Origin: Nodosilinea sp. PGN35
Lineage (GTDB): Bacteria > Cyanobacteriota > Cyanobacteriia > Phormidesmidales > Phormidesmidaceae
Direction: 5' to 3'
Length of the DNA stretch: 64,000 nucleotides
Assembly (NCBI RefSeq): GCF_029109325.1
Contig: NZ_JAQKQJ010000006.1
Location: 62,001 to 126,000, forward strand
The notes below the pieces were generated by a model. That model was given only the letters and a program-made list of their open reading frames with translations, did not search any database and was not told where the DNA came from. Position 1 is the first letter of the stretch. The number at the start of each line of letters is the position of its first letter. Below are positions 34,474-43,338 of this stretch, in pieces. The translations under genes were made by a program, and so were the position numbers.

Positions 34474-35409
34474 ATGGTTTTTCACGTTCGCCTTGCTCCG
34501 CCTCGATTGGGTATGCGCCTCAAAGCAATCTCTGCTGGTGCCGTCGCCACCGCCTTTTTGGCGATCGCTCCCCTGGCAGCCCAGGCTGGGGATCCCTTTC
34601 GCCCCAACGATCCCCACGACATTGGTGATAAAACTGAGGCGGTGTTCAATGCGCTGTTTTACGAGGGCAACTACACCAAAGCCCAGGCGTTGGTGGGCCA
34701 GGCGATCGCCGCTGAACCCGCTGAGCCCATGAACTACGCCATTGCTGCCGCCCTCGGCTACCTCAACAAAGACTTAGATCGGCTAGCCGAGCAGGCCGCC
34801 CTCACCCAGCAGACGGCCACCGCCCTCAAGGCCACCGACCCGCTGCGGGGCCACCTCTACACGGCTGTCGGCATTTTTATGGAAGGGGCCCACGTCTTGC
34901 AAACCCAGGGAATTGCCCGCGGCACCCCCTCTGCCCTGCGGCGGCTTCAGCGGGTGTTCAGCGAGCTGGAGGCAGCTGAGCGCATCGACGCCAACGACCC
35001 AGAGCTGAGTTTGCTCAAGGGTTTTATGGATCTGCTCTTGGCGGTTAATCTGCCCTTCGCCAACCCCGATCAGGCGATCGCTCGCCTACAAAACGGTAGC
35101 CCTGCCTATTTAGCCCACCGCGGTATTGCCATTGGCATGCGTGATTTGGGTCGCTATAGCGAGGCCCTGACAGAGGTGGACAAAGCCCTTGCCGCCGCTC
35201 CCAACAATCCCGACTTGATGTATCTCAAAGCTCAAATTCTCTTCCTTCAGCAGCAGTATTCAGCCAGTCTGCCCTTCTACCGCTCTGCCCTGTCCTACGC
35301 CGATCAGCTGCCGGATTCCACTACCCGACAGATTACCTTTGAAGCCTGCCAGGCGGAGGGCACAGCCGGAGAGATCTGCTTTGAGCAATTGCGCTCTAGC
35401 GAACGTTAA
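34474..35409 (+). CDS. Exported TPR protein (Sll0314/Alr1548 family)
   Basis: This 311-aa protein has a signal peptide (MRLKAISAGAVATAFLAIAP within the first 40 residues, cleavage near AQA-GD). The mature part consists of helical repeats: VFNALFYEGNYTKAQALVGQ, YAIAAALGYLNKDLDRLAEQ, GIAIGMRDLGRYSEALTEVD and LMYLKAQILFLQQQYSASLP, the last two being clear tetratricopeptide units. The family is cyanobacterial, secreted and of unknown role. Two starts are possible (34474 and 34513); the first has a GGGA site upstream. DUF3531 follows 60 bp later on the same strand. Confidence 0.85.
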   Translation: MVFHVRLAPPRLGMRLKAISAGAVATAFLAIAPLAAQAGDPFRPNDPHDIGDKTEAVFNALFYEGNYTKAQALVGQAIAAEPAEPMNYAIAAALGYLNKDLDRLAEQAALTQQTATALKATDPLRGHLYTAVGIFMEGAHVLQTQGIARGTPSALRRLQRVFSELEAAERIDANDPELSLLKGFMDLLLAVNLPFANPDQAIARLQNGSPAYLAHRGIAIGMRDLGRYSEALTEVDKALAAAPNNPDLMYLKAQILFLQQQYSASLPFYRSALSYADQLPDSTTRQITFEACQAEGTAGEICFEQLRSSER

Positions 35410-35469
35410 CCCCCCATAAGTTTGGGTATGTTAAGCCCTATGCTGAGTAATGCAGTATGGGGCTTTACT

Positions 35470-35922
35470 ATGCGGGTGGAATTTCGCGAGTGTGACTTCT
35501 TTAACCTTTGGATCTGGCTCAAGTTTGAAACCGTGCCCTCCAATCTGGAGCAGCAGTACATCGACGAAGTGTTTTCGTCGTGGTTTTTCTTGGGTAAGCT
35601 GGGGGGGTTTAACGCCGAAAACCTTCAGGTGCAAGATACGGGCCTCGATATCAGCTACCTTCCCTACAACGAAGATCAGCTGAGCAACAGCATGCTCTCG
35701 GTGATGCACAATATCGGCGAAGTTGAGTACGAGGGCCTCTGGGCTCGCTGCTGGCTTGATTTGGGCACCAGCGACGCCCTGGCCATTGATGTGCTAATCA
35801 ACACGCTGGAGCAGTTTAGTCGCGAGTACGTGGTGATCGACGCCTGCTATATCGGCGGGGAGAATCCCGATTGGCCGATCCCCGGCAGTGGACAGCCCGA
35901 GTTCGTCGATGAAGACGCCTAA
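35470..35922 (+). CDS. DUF3531 family protein
   Basis: This 150-aa soluble acidic protein starts MRVEFRECDFFNLWIWLKFE, a typical opening of the DUF3531 family found in cyanobacteria and plants. Other recognisable segments are FSSWFFLGKLGGFNAENLQV, LWARCWLDLGTSDALAIDVL and EYVVIDACYIGGENPDWPIP. The function is not established. ATG 35470 is chosen over upstream in-frame ATGs because the family begins there. It follows the TPR gene and is followed by REP-like repeats. Confidence 0.82.
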   Translation: MRVEFRECDFFNLWIWLKFETVPSNLEQQYIDEVFSSWFFLGKLGGFNAENLQVQDTGLDISYLPYNEDQLSNSMLSVMHNIGEVEYEGLWARCWLDLGTSDALAIDVLINTLEQFSREYVVIDACYIGGENPDWPIPGSGQPEFVDEDA

Positions 35923-35928
35923 CCTGCT

Positions 35929-36103
35929 TTCTTCCTAAGCTGATCAAAATCGTCCTTCCCGCCTAGACGGGCAGCCATTCGGGTGCGGGTTGCCTAGCCT
36001 GCTTTATTCATGATCCGACTGAAAGGTCTGTCATTCCCGCGCAGGCGGGAATCCACTCTAGAGTAAGTTGCCTGCCATGGATTCCCGTTGCCACGGGAAT
36101 AAC
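35929..36103. repeat. Tandem REP-like palindromes
   Basis: Two related units of about 75 bp each start with CCTGCTTT-ttc and contain GTCcTTCCCGC-GACGGG (first, near 35952) and GTCATTCCCGCGCAGGCGGG (second, 36030-36049), each followed by GGTTGCCT/AGTTGCCT. A third hairpin, GATTCCCGTTGCCACGGGAAT, follows at about 36080-36100. The GTCATTCCCGC-GCGGGAAT core resembles a repeat widespread in bacteria. It lies between the convergent genes DUF3531 and 2-OGDC. Confidence 0.75.
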
Positions 36104-36137
36104 AGCCACTGATAGCCAATTTCGTGAATAATCGGGG

Positions 36138-37775
36138 TTAGGCCAGACAACTCAGATCCCCTGACTTCTGGCTAAACAGCAGATTTTCCCGGTAGTCCAC
36201 CGGGCAGTCAATCACCGCTGGAACATCGTCGTCAAGGGCGGTCTTGAGGGTGGGAATAAAGTCCTCCGCCGATTCGATTCGGTAGCCCTTCAGCCCCATG
36301 GCCTCCGCCAGCTTGACAAAGTCGGGGTTAGTGAAGTGAATGTAGGTGGACTCGCCGTAGTAGTTCATCTGCTTCCACTCGATCAGCCCGTAGCCGCCGT
36401 CGTTGAAAATGACGGTGACAAAGGGGGTACCCACCCGCAGGGCCGTCTCCAGCTCCTGGCAGTTCATCATAAAGCCGCCGTCGCCCGTGACCGCCACCAC
36501 CTTGCGGTTGGGGTGCACCAGCTTGGCCGCCATCGCCCCCGGCAGGGCAATGCCCATAGCCGCGAAGCCGTTGGAGATCAGGCAGGTGTTGGGCCGCAGG
36601 CAGTGGTAGTTGCGGGCCATCCACATCTTGTGCGCCCCCACGTCGGAGATCACGATGTCTTCGGCGTCGAGCACCTGGCGCAGGTCGTAGATCAGCTTCT
36701 GGGGCTTGATGGGGAAGCCGTAGTCGTCGGCATACTGCTCGTAATCAGCGCGGATCTCGTCGCGCACCTTGAGGCTCAGGGGCTCGGGGCGGCCCTGGCG
36801 CTTCACCCGCTTGAGAATTTCGTGCAGCGAGTCAGAGATGTCGCCAATCACCTCCACCTTGGGAATGTAGCTGCTGTCGATTTCGGCGTGGGTGAGGTTG
36901 ATGTGCAGAATGGGCAGGTTGCCGTCGGGGTTCCACTTCTTGGGCGAATATTCCACCAGGTCGTAGCCCACCGCAATGATCAGATCGGTCTGCTCCATGG
37001 CGCAGGTAATGTAGTCGCGCTGCTGCAACCCGATCGACCACAGGGCCAGCGGGTGGGTGTAGGGAATCACCCCCTTGCCCATGAAGGTGTTGGCCACAGG
37101 GATGTTGAGCTGGGTGGCAAACTCGGTCAGGGCCTCGCTGGCGCTGGCGCGGATCGCGCCGTTGCCCACCAAAATCATCGGGTTGCTGGCCTGGGAAATA
37201 GCCACCGCCGCCTGCTGAATGCTCTGGAGCGAGGCGTAGGTTTTCTCTTTACTGTCTTTGCGCAGGGCGGCCCCCTCCACCGCCATTTCGGCAATGTTTT
37301 CGGGCAGGTCAATGTGCACGGCACCGGGCTTTTCGGCCTGGGCCAGCTTGAAGGCTTTCCGCACAATTTCGGGGGTAATGCTGGGTCGCACGATCTGGGC
37401 ATTCCACTTGGTGACCGGGGCAAACATGGCCACCAGATCCAGGTACTGGTGCGACTCGATGTGCATGCGATCGGTACCCACCTGGCCCGTGATCGCCACC
37501 AGTGGGGCGCGATCGAGGGTGGCATCGGCTACGCCGGTCATCAGGTTCGTCGCCCCCGGCCCCAGGGTAGAAAGGCACACCCCCGCTTTGCCGGTCAGCC
37601 GCCCGTAGACATCGGCCATGAAGGCTGCCCCTTGCTCGTGGCGGGTGGTGATGAACTGAATCGACGATCGCTTCAGGGCCTGGAGCAGCTGGAGGTTTTC
37701 TTCACCGGGCAGGCCAAAGATATATTCGACGCCTTCGTTTTCGAGGCACTGGACGAGGAGTTCGGCGGTGTTCAT
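36138..37775 (-). CDS. 2-oxoglutarate decarboxylase (acetolactate synthase-like)
   Basis: This 545-aa thiamin-diphosphate enzyme has the acetolactate-synthase fold: an N-terminal pyrimidine domain with FGLPGEENLQLLQAL and the catalytic Glu in TTRHEQGAAFMADVYGRLTG, a central domain, and a C-terminal pyrophosphate domain with GDGGFMMNCQELETALR (GDG) and NDGGYGLIEWKQMNYYG. By itself it would be annotated acetolactate synthase. It sits directly upstream of a succinate-semialdehyde dehydrogenase gene's neighbour position on the same strand, and this pair is established in Synechococcus 7002 as the 2-oxoglutarate decarboxylase/SSADH bypass that closes the TCA cycle. Thus 2-OGDC is the likelier role. 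ATG 37775 gives MNTAELLVQCLENEGVEYIF, the conserved start. Confidence 0.85.
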   Translation of the reverse strand: MNTAELLVQCLENEGVEYIFGLPGEENLQLLQALKRSSIQFITTRHEQGAAFMADVYGRLTGKAGVCLSTLGPGATNLMTGVADATLDRAPLVAITGQVGTDRMHIESHQYLDLVAMFAPVTKWNAQIVRPSITPEIVRKAFKLAQAEKPGAVHIDLPENIAEMAVEGAALRKDSKEKTYASLQSIQQAAVAISQASNPMILVGNGAIRASASEALTEFATQLNIPVANTFMGKGVIPYTHPLALWSIGLQQRDYITCAMEQTDLIIAVGYDLVEYSPKKWNPDGNLPILHINLTHAEIDSSYIPKVEVIGDISDSLHEILKRVKRQGRPEPLSLKVRDEIRADYEQYADDYGFPIKPQKLIYDLRQVLDAEDIVISDVGAHKMWMARNYHCLRPNTCLISNGFAAMGIALPGAMAAKLVHPNRKVVAVTGDGGFMMNCQELETALRVGTPFVTVIFNDGGYGLIEWKQMNYYGESTYIHFTNPDFVKLAEAMGLKGYRIESAEDFIPTLKTALDDDVPAVIDCPVDYRENLLFSQKSGDLSCLA

Positions 37776-37861
37776 AGGGTAGGGGGTGGGGGGTAGAGGG
37801 TTAGGCCGGATGGTGAAACGTGCGAACGCTCACACGTTTACACGTTGGCTGGGGGTGGAGG

Positions 37862-39253
37862 TTATTTGATCCAGACGGTTTTTTGGTTGACGAATTCGAG
37901 GATGCCGGGGCGGCCCAGTTCCCGTCCATATCCTGACCGCTTAATGCCGCCAAAGGGCAGGCGCGGATCAGACTTTACCAAGCCATTAATAAAGACTGCC
38001 CCGGCTTCCAGTTCGGTTACCAGGCGATCTTCCTCGGCGGGGTTCTGGGTCCAGGCGCTGGCCCCCAGGCCAAAGGGAATGTCGTTGGCGCGGGCGATCG
38101 CCTCCTCCAGACTACCGACGCGAAACACGAGCGCTACGGGGCCAAAGAACTCCTCCTGGTCGGCGGGGGTGCCGGGGGGCAGGGCGGCCAGAATGGTGGG
38201 CGGAAACCAGTTGCCGTTTTGCAGGTCAGCGGGCAGTTGAGCTTTCAGCGCCGCGACATCGCCGCCGATTAGCGCGGTGCCGCCCAACTCCAGGCAGGCG
38301 TTGACCTGCTGCTCTAGCTCGGCGGCAATGCCGGGGGTGGCCAGGGGGCCGACGGTGACGCCGTCGTTGAGGGGGTCGCCCACCTTGAGGGCGGCAAACC
38401 TTTCGGTCAGGCCCTGCTCAAAGCGTTCGGCAATCGCCTCGTGGACTATGAACCGCTTGGCGGCAATGCAGGACTGGCCGCTGTTGAGCATGCGGGCGGT
38501 GGCGGCGGTGGCGATCGCCCCCTCCAGATCGGCGCTGGGCAGGACGATAAACGGGTCGCTGCCGCCCAGTTCCAGCACCGTTTTTTTGATCTGCTGGCCG
38601 CAGGCGGCGGCCAGGCTGGCCCCGGCGGGCTCGCTGCCGGTGAGGGTGGCGGCTTTGATGCGATCGTCGGTGACCAGTTCGGCAATGCGATCGCCCCCGA
38701 TCAGCAGCGTCTGAAACGCGCCCTCCGGCAGGCCCGCCTTGCGGAAAATTTCTTCGATCGCCAGGGCGCACTGGGGCACATTCGAGGCGTGCTTGAGCAG
38801 GCCCACGTTGCCCGCCATCAGGGCCGGGGCGGCAAAGCGAAACACCTGCCAAAACGGGAAGTTCCAGGGCATCACCGCCAGCACTACCCCCAGGGGCTGG
38901 TAGCGTACAAAGCTGCGGCTGGCGTCGGTGGTGGCGGGCTCATCGGCCAAAAATTCGGCTCCGTGGTCGGCGTAGTAGCGGCAGACCAGGGCGCTCTTTT
39001 CGACTTCGGCGACGGCCCCCGCCAGGGGTTTGCCCATCTCCAGGGCCATGATTTTGGCGTAGGCGGCTTTGTTGTCGTCGAGCACCTGGGCCGCCTGCCT
39101 CAGCCAGGTAGCCCGCTGCTCAAAGGAGGTGCGGCGGTAGGTGAGAAAGGTTTGGGCGGATTGGGCAAGCTTACGCTCAAGGTCGGCCTCACTGAGGGGC
39201 GCAAATTCTTTGAGTACCGCTCCGGTGGCGGGGTTGATACTGGCAATGGGCAT
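37862..39253 (-). CDS. gabD: NAD(P)-dependent succinate-semialdehyde dehydrogenase
   Basis: This 463-aa aldehyde dehydrogenase oxidises succinic semialdehyde to succinate. Seen: N terminus ASINPATGAVLKEFAPLSEA, PWNFPFWQVFRFAAPALMAG near 140, NAD loop LTGSEPAGASLAAACGQQIK near 220, catalytic Glu in VLELGGSDPFIVLPSA and catalytic Cys in RMLNSGQSCIAAKRFIVHE near 285. The C terminus KRSGYGRELGRPGILEFVNQ is typical. It is 86 bp upstream of the 2-oxoglutarate decarboxylase gene and together they make a bypass of the missing 2-oxoglutarate dehydrogenase (known from other cyanobacteria). It probably leads the operon. Confidence 0.92.
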   Translation of the reverse strand: MPIASINPATGAVLKEFAPLSEADLERKLAQSAQTFLTYRRTSFEQRATWLRQAAQVLDDNKAAYAKIMALEMGKPLAGAVAEVEKSALVCRYYADHGAEFLADEPATTDASRSFVRYQPLGVVLAVMPWNFPFWQVFRFAAPALMAGNVGLLKHASNVPQCALAIEEIFRKAGLPEGAFQTLLIGGDRIAELVTDDRIKAATLTGSEPAGASLAAACGQQIKKTVLELGGSDPFIVLPSADLEGAIATAATARMLNSGQSCIAAKRFIVHEAIAERFEQGLTERFAALKVGDPLNDGVTVGPLATPGIAAELEQQVNACLELGGTALIGGDVAALKAQLPADLQNGNWFPPTILAALPPGTPADQEEFFGPVALVFRVGSLEEAIARANDIPFGLGASAWTQNPAEEDRLVTELEAGAVFINGLVKSDPRLPFGGIKRSGYGRELGRPGILEFVNQKTVWIK

Positions 39254-39584
39254 GGTTTGACCTCCTGTTGGTCAACAGAGGTCGGCGGTGGAGCCTTGGT
39301 CGTTCCTGATGCCACAGCTACCGCCAACCGCGGCGTAACCACCGCGATTTACGCAGCAATTCCGCAGGGAATTGCAAGTAGTCTAGCCGGGTCTAAATCT
39401 CGACAACCCAGACTAGTTGGCCCATAGAATGTATTAGCTCTCAGAACGAGCGCAGCTTGACCACCAACCTCTAAAACTAAGGCTCTCTTTAACTGTGCCC
39501 TGAAGCACAAAAACCTACCTCAACATCCTATTACTTCTGCACAAAACATAGTGTTATGTAACGATGACCAAGCATGGCCTGTTT
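39254..39584. other. Intergenic region upstream of SSADH
   Basis: This 331-bp stretch lies between the CHASE2 gene stop and the SSADH start, both on the minus strand. It contains TTGACCTCCTGTTGGTCAAC near the SSADH start (a small inverted repeat TTGACC/GGTCAA). An A+T-richer half lies near 39430-39560. Nothing coding is recognised. Confidence 0.35.
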
Positions 39585-42140
39585 TCAAGCCTTTTGGGCT
39601 TCGTCTGGGGTGCTAGCTCTTAACCAGGGCCAGGGATTGGCCAAGAGCGCTGTGGCGGCCTCCCGACCTAGGGGCTGAGAGAATAGGTAGCCCTGACCGC
39701 GCCGACAGCCCATGGCCCGCAGGCGATTCAGCTGATTTTCGGTTTCGATACCTTCGGCCACCAGATCCATGTTTAGCTTTTGCCCGAGGGCAACGATGGT
39801 GTGCACGATTTCGCGATCGTCGCCGCTTTGATCCATCCGACCCACAAAAGACTGGTCAATTTTTAGGGTATCGGTGGGGAAACGGTGCAGGTAGCTGAGC
39901 GATGAATACCCGGTGCCAAAGTCGTCGATGGCCAGCTTCAGCCCCAGCTGCTTGAGCCGGTGCATGAGTTCGGTAGCTCCATCGACATCTCGCATAATCA
40001 TGCTTTCGGTAATCTCGAGCTGCACCTGCCTGCCTGCCAAATTGAGCTCCCGCAGGCAGGCCCCAAACTGATCCACCAGGTCTACCTGGTGCAGCTGCCG
40101 CCGCGACAGGTTAATGCTCATGGTCAGCGGGTGGTTGGGGAACTGCTGCTGCCACGCCTTGAGCTGGGCACAGGCGGCCCGAAAAATCCACTGGCCCAGA
40201 TGGACAATCAAGCCGGTCTCTTCGGTAACTTGAATAAACTGCCCCGGCGACACAAACCCCTCCTCGGGGCGGTACCACCGCACCAGGGCCTCAAAACCCG
40301 CAATGCGGCCGCTCTGCAGACAGACAATTGGCTGGTAGTGGAGCAAAAACTCGTTGTTTTCAAAGGCGCTAAGCAGGTGGCTCTCTAGCTCTAAGCGGCG
40401 CACCGCCTCTTCGTGCATGGTGCTGGCAAACACTTCGTAGCGGTATTCATTCAGCGCCTTGGCCCGGTACATGGCGGTGTGAGCATCGCGCAGCAGGTCG
40501 TGGGGGGTAGGGGGATGCTCGCCGTGGGCCATGGCCACCCCCATGGAGCTAGTCACCGAGAGCCGCCGCCGCGCGATCGAGAACGGCTCTGACAGCTCGG
40601 TTTGTAGACGGTTGAGCCACTGATCTACGGTGGGCTGATCGTGCACCGGCAGCAAAAAGGCAAACTCGTCGCCCCCCACCCGCGACAGCTGGGCCGAGGC
40701 GGGCAAACCCTGCCGCAGCCGCTGGGCCAGGGTTTGCAGCACGCGATCGCCCACAATATGGCCAAAGGACTGGTTGATCAGCTTAAAGCGATCGATGTCT
40801 AAAAACACCACCGTCACCGTTGTCGCAGGCTTCTGATGCAGCGTTCGCTGCACTTGCAGCAAAAACATGTCGCGTCCGGGCAGCAGCGTGAGCTGGTCGT
40901 AGCTGCTGCGGTACAGCACCTTTTGGGTGAGCACTAGCCCTAGGGCCAGCAAAAAGGCCGCTATGGGTTCTACTGTGGGTACCCACAGCAGGTTGGCCAG
41001 GGCCAGGCCGCTCAGGCCCCAGATCCCCAAAACAAGGCCCCCGCTGAGCAACAGCAGCAGGGCCGGACGGCGCGCCCGCCAGCCCACCCATCCGGCCACC
41101 AAAGTCCAGCCCATCAGCCAGAGGAATTCTCCCCACTGGGGCAAAAAACGGTAGAGAGCAGGTTCGCCTGCGATCGCATCGAGCATCTGGCCAATGCTCT
41201 GGGCATGCACCTCCACCCCAGCCATCACAAACCGAGCCGAATGCTCGTGGCTAAAGGGCGTATAAAACTCATCCTTGAGGCTAGAGGCAGTAGAGCCAAT
41301 CAGTACAATCTTGCCCCGCACCCATTCGGGGGGCACCGCTCCGGCCAACACCTGGGTAATGGTTAAGGTGGGAGCCGGTTCGTAGGGAGTGCGGTACTTC
41401 ATCAGCACTTGAAAGCCCCGGTCGTCAATGTTGGCGTAGCCACCATCCCTAGACAGCAGAGCCGGAAATTCCGTTTCTCCAATGCGCAGTCGATCGCGGT
41501 CGCGGTCGACTTGAAACGCTAAATCGTCGTGGTACGCCAGAACCACCCGCAGCGGAAACGAGTAGGCCGGATTGTCGGGGGCCGCCACGTATAGCAAATT
41601 GCGGCGCAGCACCCCGTCGGGGTCGATGGCCAGGTCATTAAACCCCAGCTGCTCGGTGGGCCAGGCCGCTGGAGCAGGCACCTCAATACCGCCCTGCTTA
41701 CCCACATTAAAGATGCCAATTACCTTGGGGGAATCGGCAAAGGCCTGAGCCAGGGCCGCCTGACCCGGCATATCTTGGGGAGTGTTGCGGTATAGATCGA
41801 GCCCCACCACCGCCGGATCGTGGCGCTGCACCTCGGCAATAATATCGGCCACCACCTGGTCAGACAGGGGCCAGCCATAGGCCTCTAAATCGGCCTCGGT
41901 CACTTCGACAATCAGCAGCCGTGGGTCTGAAGTCTGCTGAATCAGCAGCCGGGTCAGCAGATCAAAGCTGGAGGTCTCGAGGGTTTCAAAGAGCTGTAGT
42001 CGCTTGCCCGCCGACACAATTGTCAAAGCAAGCAGGCTGGAAACCAGCACAGCTCGACTGCCAAAGTTTATAGGTTTAGCAAAACTGGAGGCCCACTGCT
42101 GGAGCTGCTGCCTAAACGGCCAGACCCGAAAATGCACCAT
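39585..42140 (-). CDS. CHASE2-GGDEF-EAL cyclic-di-GMP signalling protein
   Basis: This 851-aa protein has an N-terminal helix (SRAVLVSSLLALTIVSAGKR, about residues 27-46), an extracytoplasmic CHASE2 sensor (about 50-330, with LLIVEVTEADLEAYGWPLSD and GKIVLIGSTASSLKDEFYTP), then three or four membrane helices (WLMGWTLVAGWVGW, LALGLVLTQ and others, about 335-425). A GGDEF domain (about 430-595) follows with the intact motif SRVGGDEFAFLL, and an EAL domain (about 605-850) with GFEALVRW, the metal motif AIDDFGTGYSSLSYLHRFP and KIDQSF. Both catalytic sites look intact, so it may make and degrade c-di-GMP. It is transcribed alone. A second CHASE2 protein is at 57444. Confidence 0.93.
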   Translation of the reverse strand: MVHFRVWPFRQQLQQWASSFAKPINFGSRAVLVSSLLALTIVSAGKRLQLFETLETSSFDLLTRLLIQQTSDPRLLIVEVTEADLEAYGWPLSDQVVADIIAEVQRHDPAVVGLDLYRNTPQDMPGQAALAQAFADSPKVIGIFNVGKQGGIEVPAPAAWPTEQLGFNDLAIDPDGVLRRNLLYVAAPDNPAYSFPLRVVLAYHDDLAFQVDRDRDRLRIGETEFPALLSRDGGYANIDDRGFQVLMKYRTPYEPAPTLTITQVLAGAVPPEWVRGKIVLIGSTASSLKDEFYTPFSHEHSARFVMAGVEVHAQSIGQMLDAIAGEPALYRFLPQWGEFLWLMGWTLVAGWVGWRARRPALLLLLSGGLVLGIWGLSGLALANLLWVPTVEPIAAFLLALGLVLTQKVLYRSSYDQLTLLPGRDMFLLQVQRTLHQKPATTVTVVFLDIDRFKLINQSFGHIVGDRVLQTLAQRLRQGLPASAQLSRVGGDEFAFLLPVHDQPTVDQWLNRLQTELSEPFSIARRRLSVTSSMGVAMAHGEHPPTPHDLLRDAHTAMYRAKALNEYRYEVFASTMHEEAVRRLELESHLLSAFENNEFLLHYQPIVCLQSGRIAGFEALVRWYRPEEGFVSPGQFIQVTEETGLIVHLGQWIFRAACAQLKAWQQQFPNHPLTMSINLSRRQLHQVDLVDQFGACLRELNLAGRQVQLEITESMIMRDVDGATELMHRLKQLGLKLAIDDFGTGYSSLSYLHRFPTDTLKIDQSFVGRMDQSGDDREIVHTIVALGQKLNMDLVAEGIETENQLNRLRAMGCRRGQGYLFSQPLGREAATALLANPWPWLRASTPDEAQKA

Positions 42141-42295
42141 GGATTAAACCGGCAACGGTAGAAGTGGCAATGGCAGGCATTGACTCATAATTCCCTGTAT
42201 TCAGAGATATACAAGAGTTATGGGCTTTATCCGGAAATTTGCAGGAGACTACCCCACACCCTCCGTTAGTCCCTTGGCCTGCCAGGCCACAGACT

Positions 42296-42502
42296 TTAAG
42301 CCATAGTGTCACTGTGTTGGTCGTTAACCCAGTGGGTGCCGCCCCCTCGCCGCTGTCCGGGGAACTCCTCACGCTTACCGCTGGCCTGCTGGTCGGCCTC
42401 AAAGCTGGGCCAATGGAGAAGTAGCAAACTTAACACGCTCAGACCCACTAGCACCGCAGCACCACTGGGCCAAACAAAGACTCGAATCAGCGTTGCCTTC
42501 AT
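42296..42502 (-). CDS. Possible small membrane protein
   Basis: This 68-aa frame starts MKATLIRVFVWPSGAAVLVG and has one convincing membrane helix (about residues 8-30) followed by a polar tail. It precedes the CHASE2 gene on the same strand by 155 bp. No good ribosome-binding site and no family are recognised, so it may be spurious. Confidence 0.25.
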   Translation of the reverse strand: MKATLIRVFVWPSGAAVLVGLSVLSLLLLHWPSFEADQQASGKREEFPGQRRGGGTHWVNDQHSDTMA

Positions 42503-43338
42503 AGCTGGAACTGAACCTAGGATAGTGACTGAACTCCTACCCTCCCGCCTGCGTCAGTTCGGCTAGACGAACCTATGGCGCTTGGAGGCATAGTGTGATT
42601 CTTCACGGCCAAGGTCACATTCGATACTTTGAAAATCAGGCTTTTACTGAAGCTTTATAGAGGGGTAAAGCTCAGTCAGGTCACTTCCCGCGCGGCGGCA
42701 GAGCCAAGGCTGATCTTGTGCCCGAGAGACTTGGTTAGCGATCGCCCCATGGGCATTAAAAACTTGTTAAGGGAACGCCCTAGACGGCGATTCCGCAGAT
42801 ATGCTTGACGCAAGATACCTCCTAACTGCGTCTCCAGCCCCGTCTGACTCCCTCTGTTGGTGTCATTTAGATGGGGCTGCTACTTTGGGACTCCTTTGAA
42901 AAGCGGCGGCCACCTGTCGCCTCCAATAGCTGAAGGTAGTGCAAAGCTAGGGAGCGATCGCCGCTGTTGGGTTGAGCTTCTCGGGCGGCGCTACGGCTAA
43001 ATCGGCTCTGTGCGCTCCTATCTAAACACAATCACTTCACTCAATCTTTATCCTCTGTCGTTGGTGTGACCTTGCCTCCACCCCGAGGCAGACGTCGCCA
43101 CAGCCGAAAGCAGGTCATGAAAGTGTGATTGCAGATACAAATTTTAGGTGATAGGCTAAAAAACAGTCGCAATCTGCGACCAACCCTTGGTAAAGGGAGC
43201 TTTTGTTTCCCTGGCCGTTGAGCAAGCACAACAGCCAGGACAGCTGCCTGAGATTGCCCGTGACCTGAGCTTGCGGCTAGATCTACCACCGGGTGGAATT
43301 GGTCAAGGTCAGGGGCGTCGCTTTCTGCACACGCTTAA
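42503..43338. other. Long non-coding stretch upstream of the RlpA-like gene
   Basis: These 836 bp, unusually long for this window, contain only short frames. A small hairpin GTCGCA-ATC-TGCGAC lies at 43166-43180. An open frame with plausible codon use runs from about 43160 to a stop at 43340-43342 but lacks an ATG and is out of frame with the RlpA-like gene. The region might carry a leader RNA or a degraded gene, but I cannot identify either. Confidence 0.4.

Noticed and set aside
36336..37796. 486-codon open frame opposite the 2-oxoglutarate decarboxylase gene
   Set aside because: High GC content on the opposite strand of a conserved gene gives long open frames. The translation is His/Gly/Val-rich without any domain-like segment.
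43041..43289. 82-codon minus-strand frame between CHASE2 and RlpA-like genes
   Set aside because: No ribosome-binding site, mixed composition and no recognisable protein feature.
42503..43338. c-di-AMP (ydaO) riboswitch before the RlpA-like gene
   Set aside because: Such riboswitches do precede some wall-hydrolase genes, but its conserved core words (GGGGAACC, AGCTAACCTCG types) are absent.
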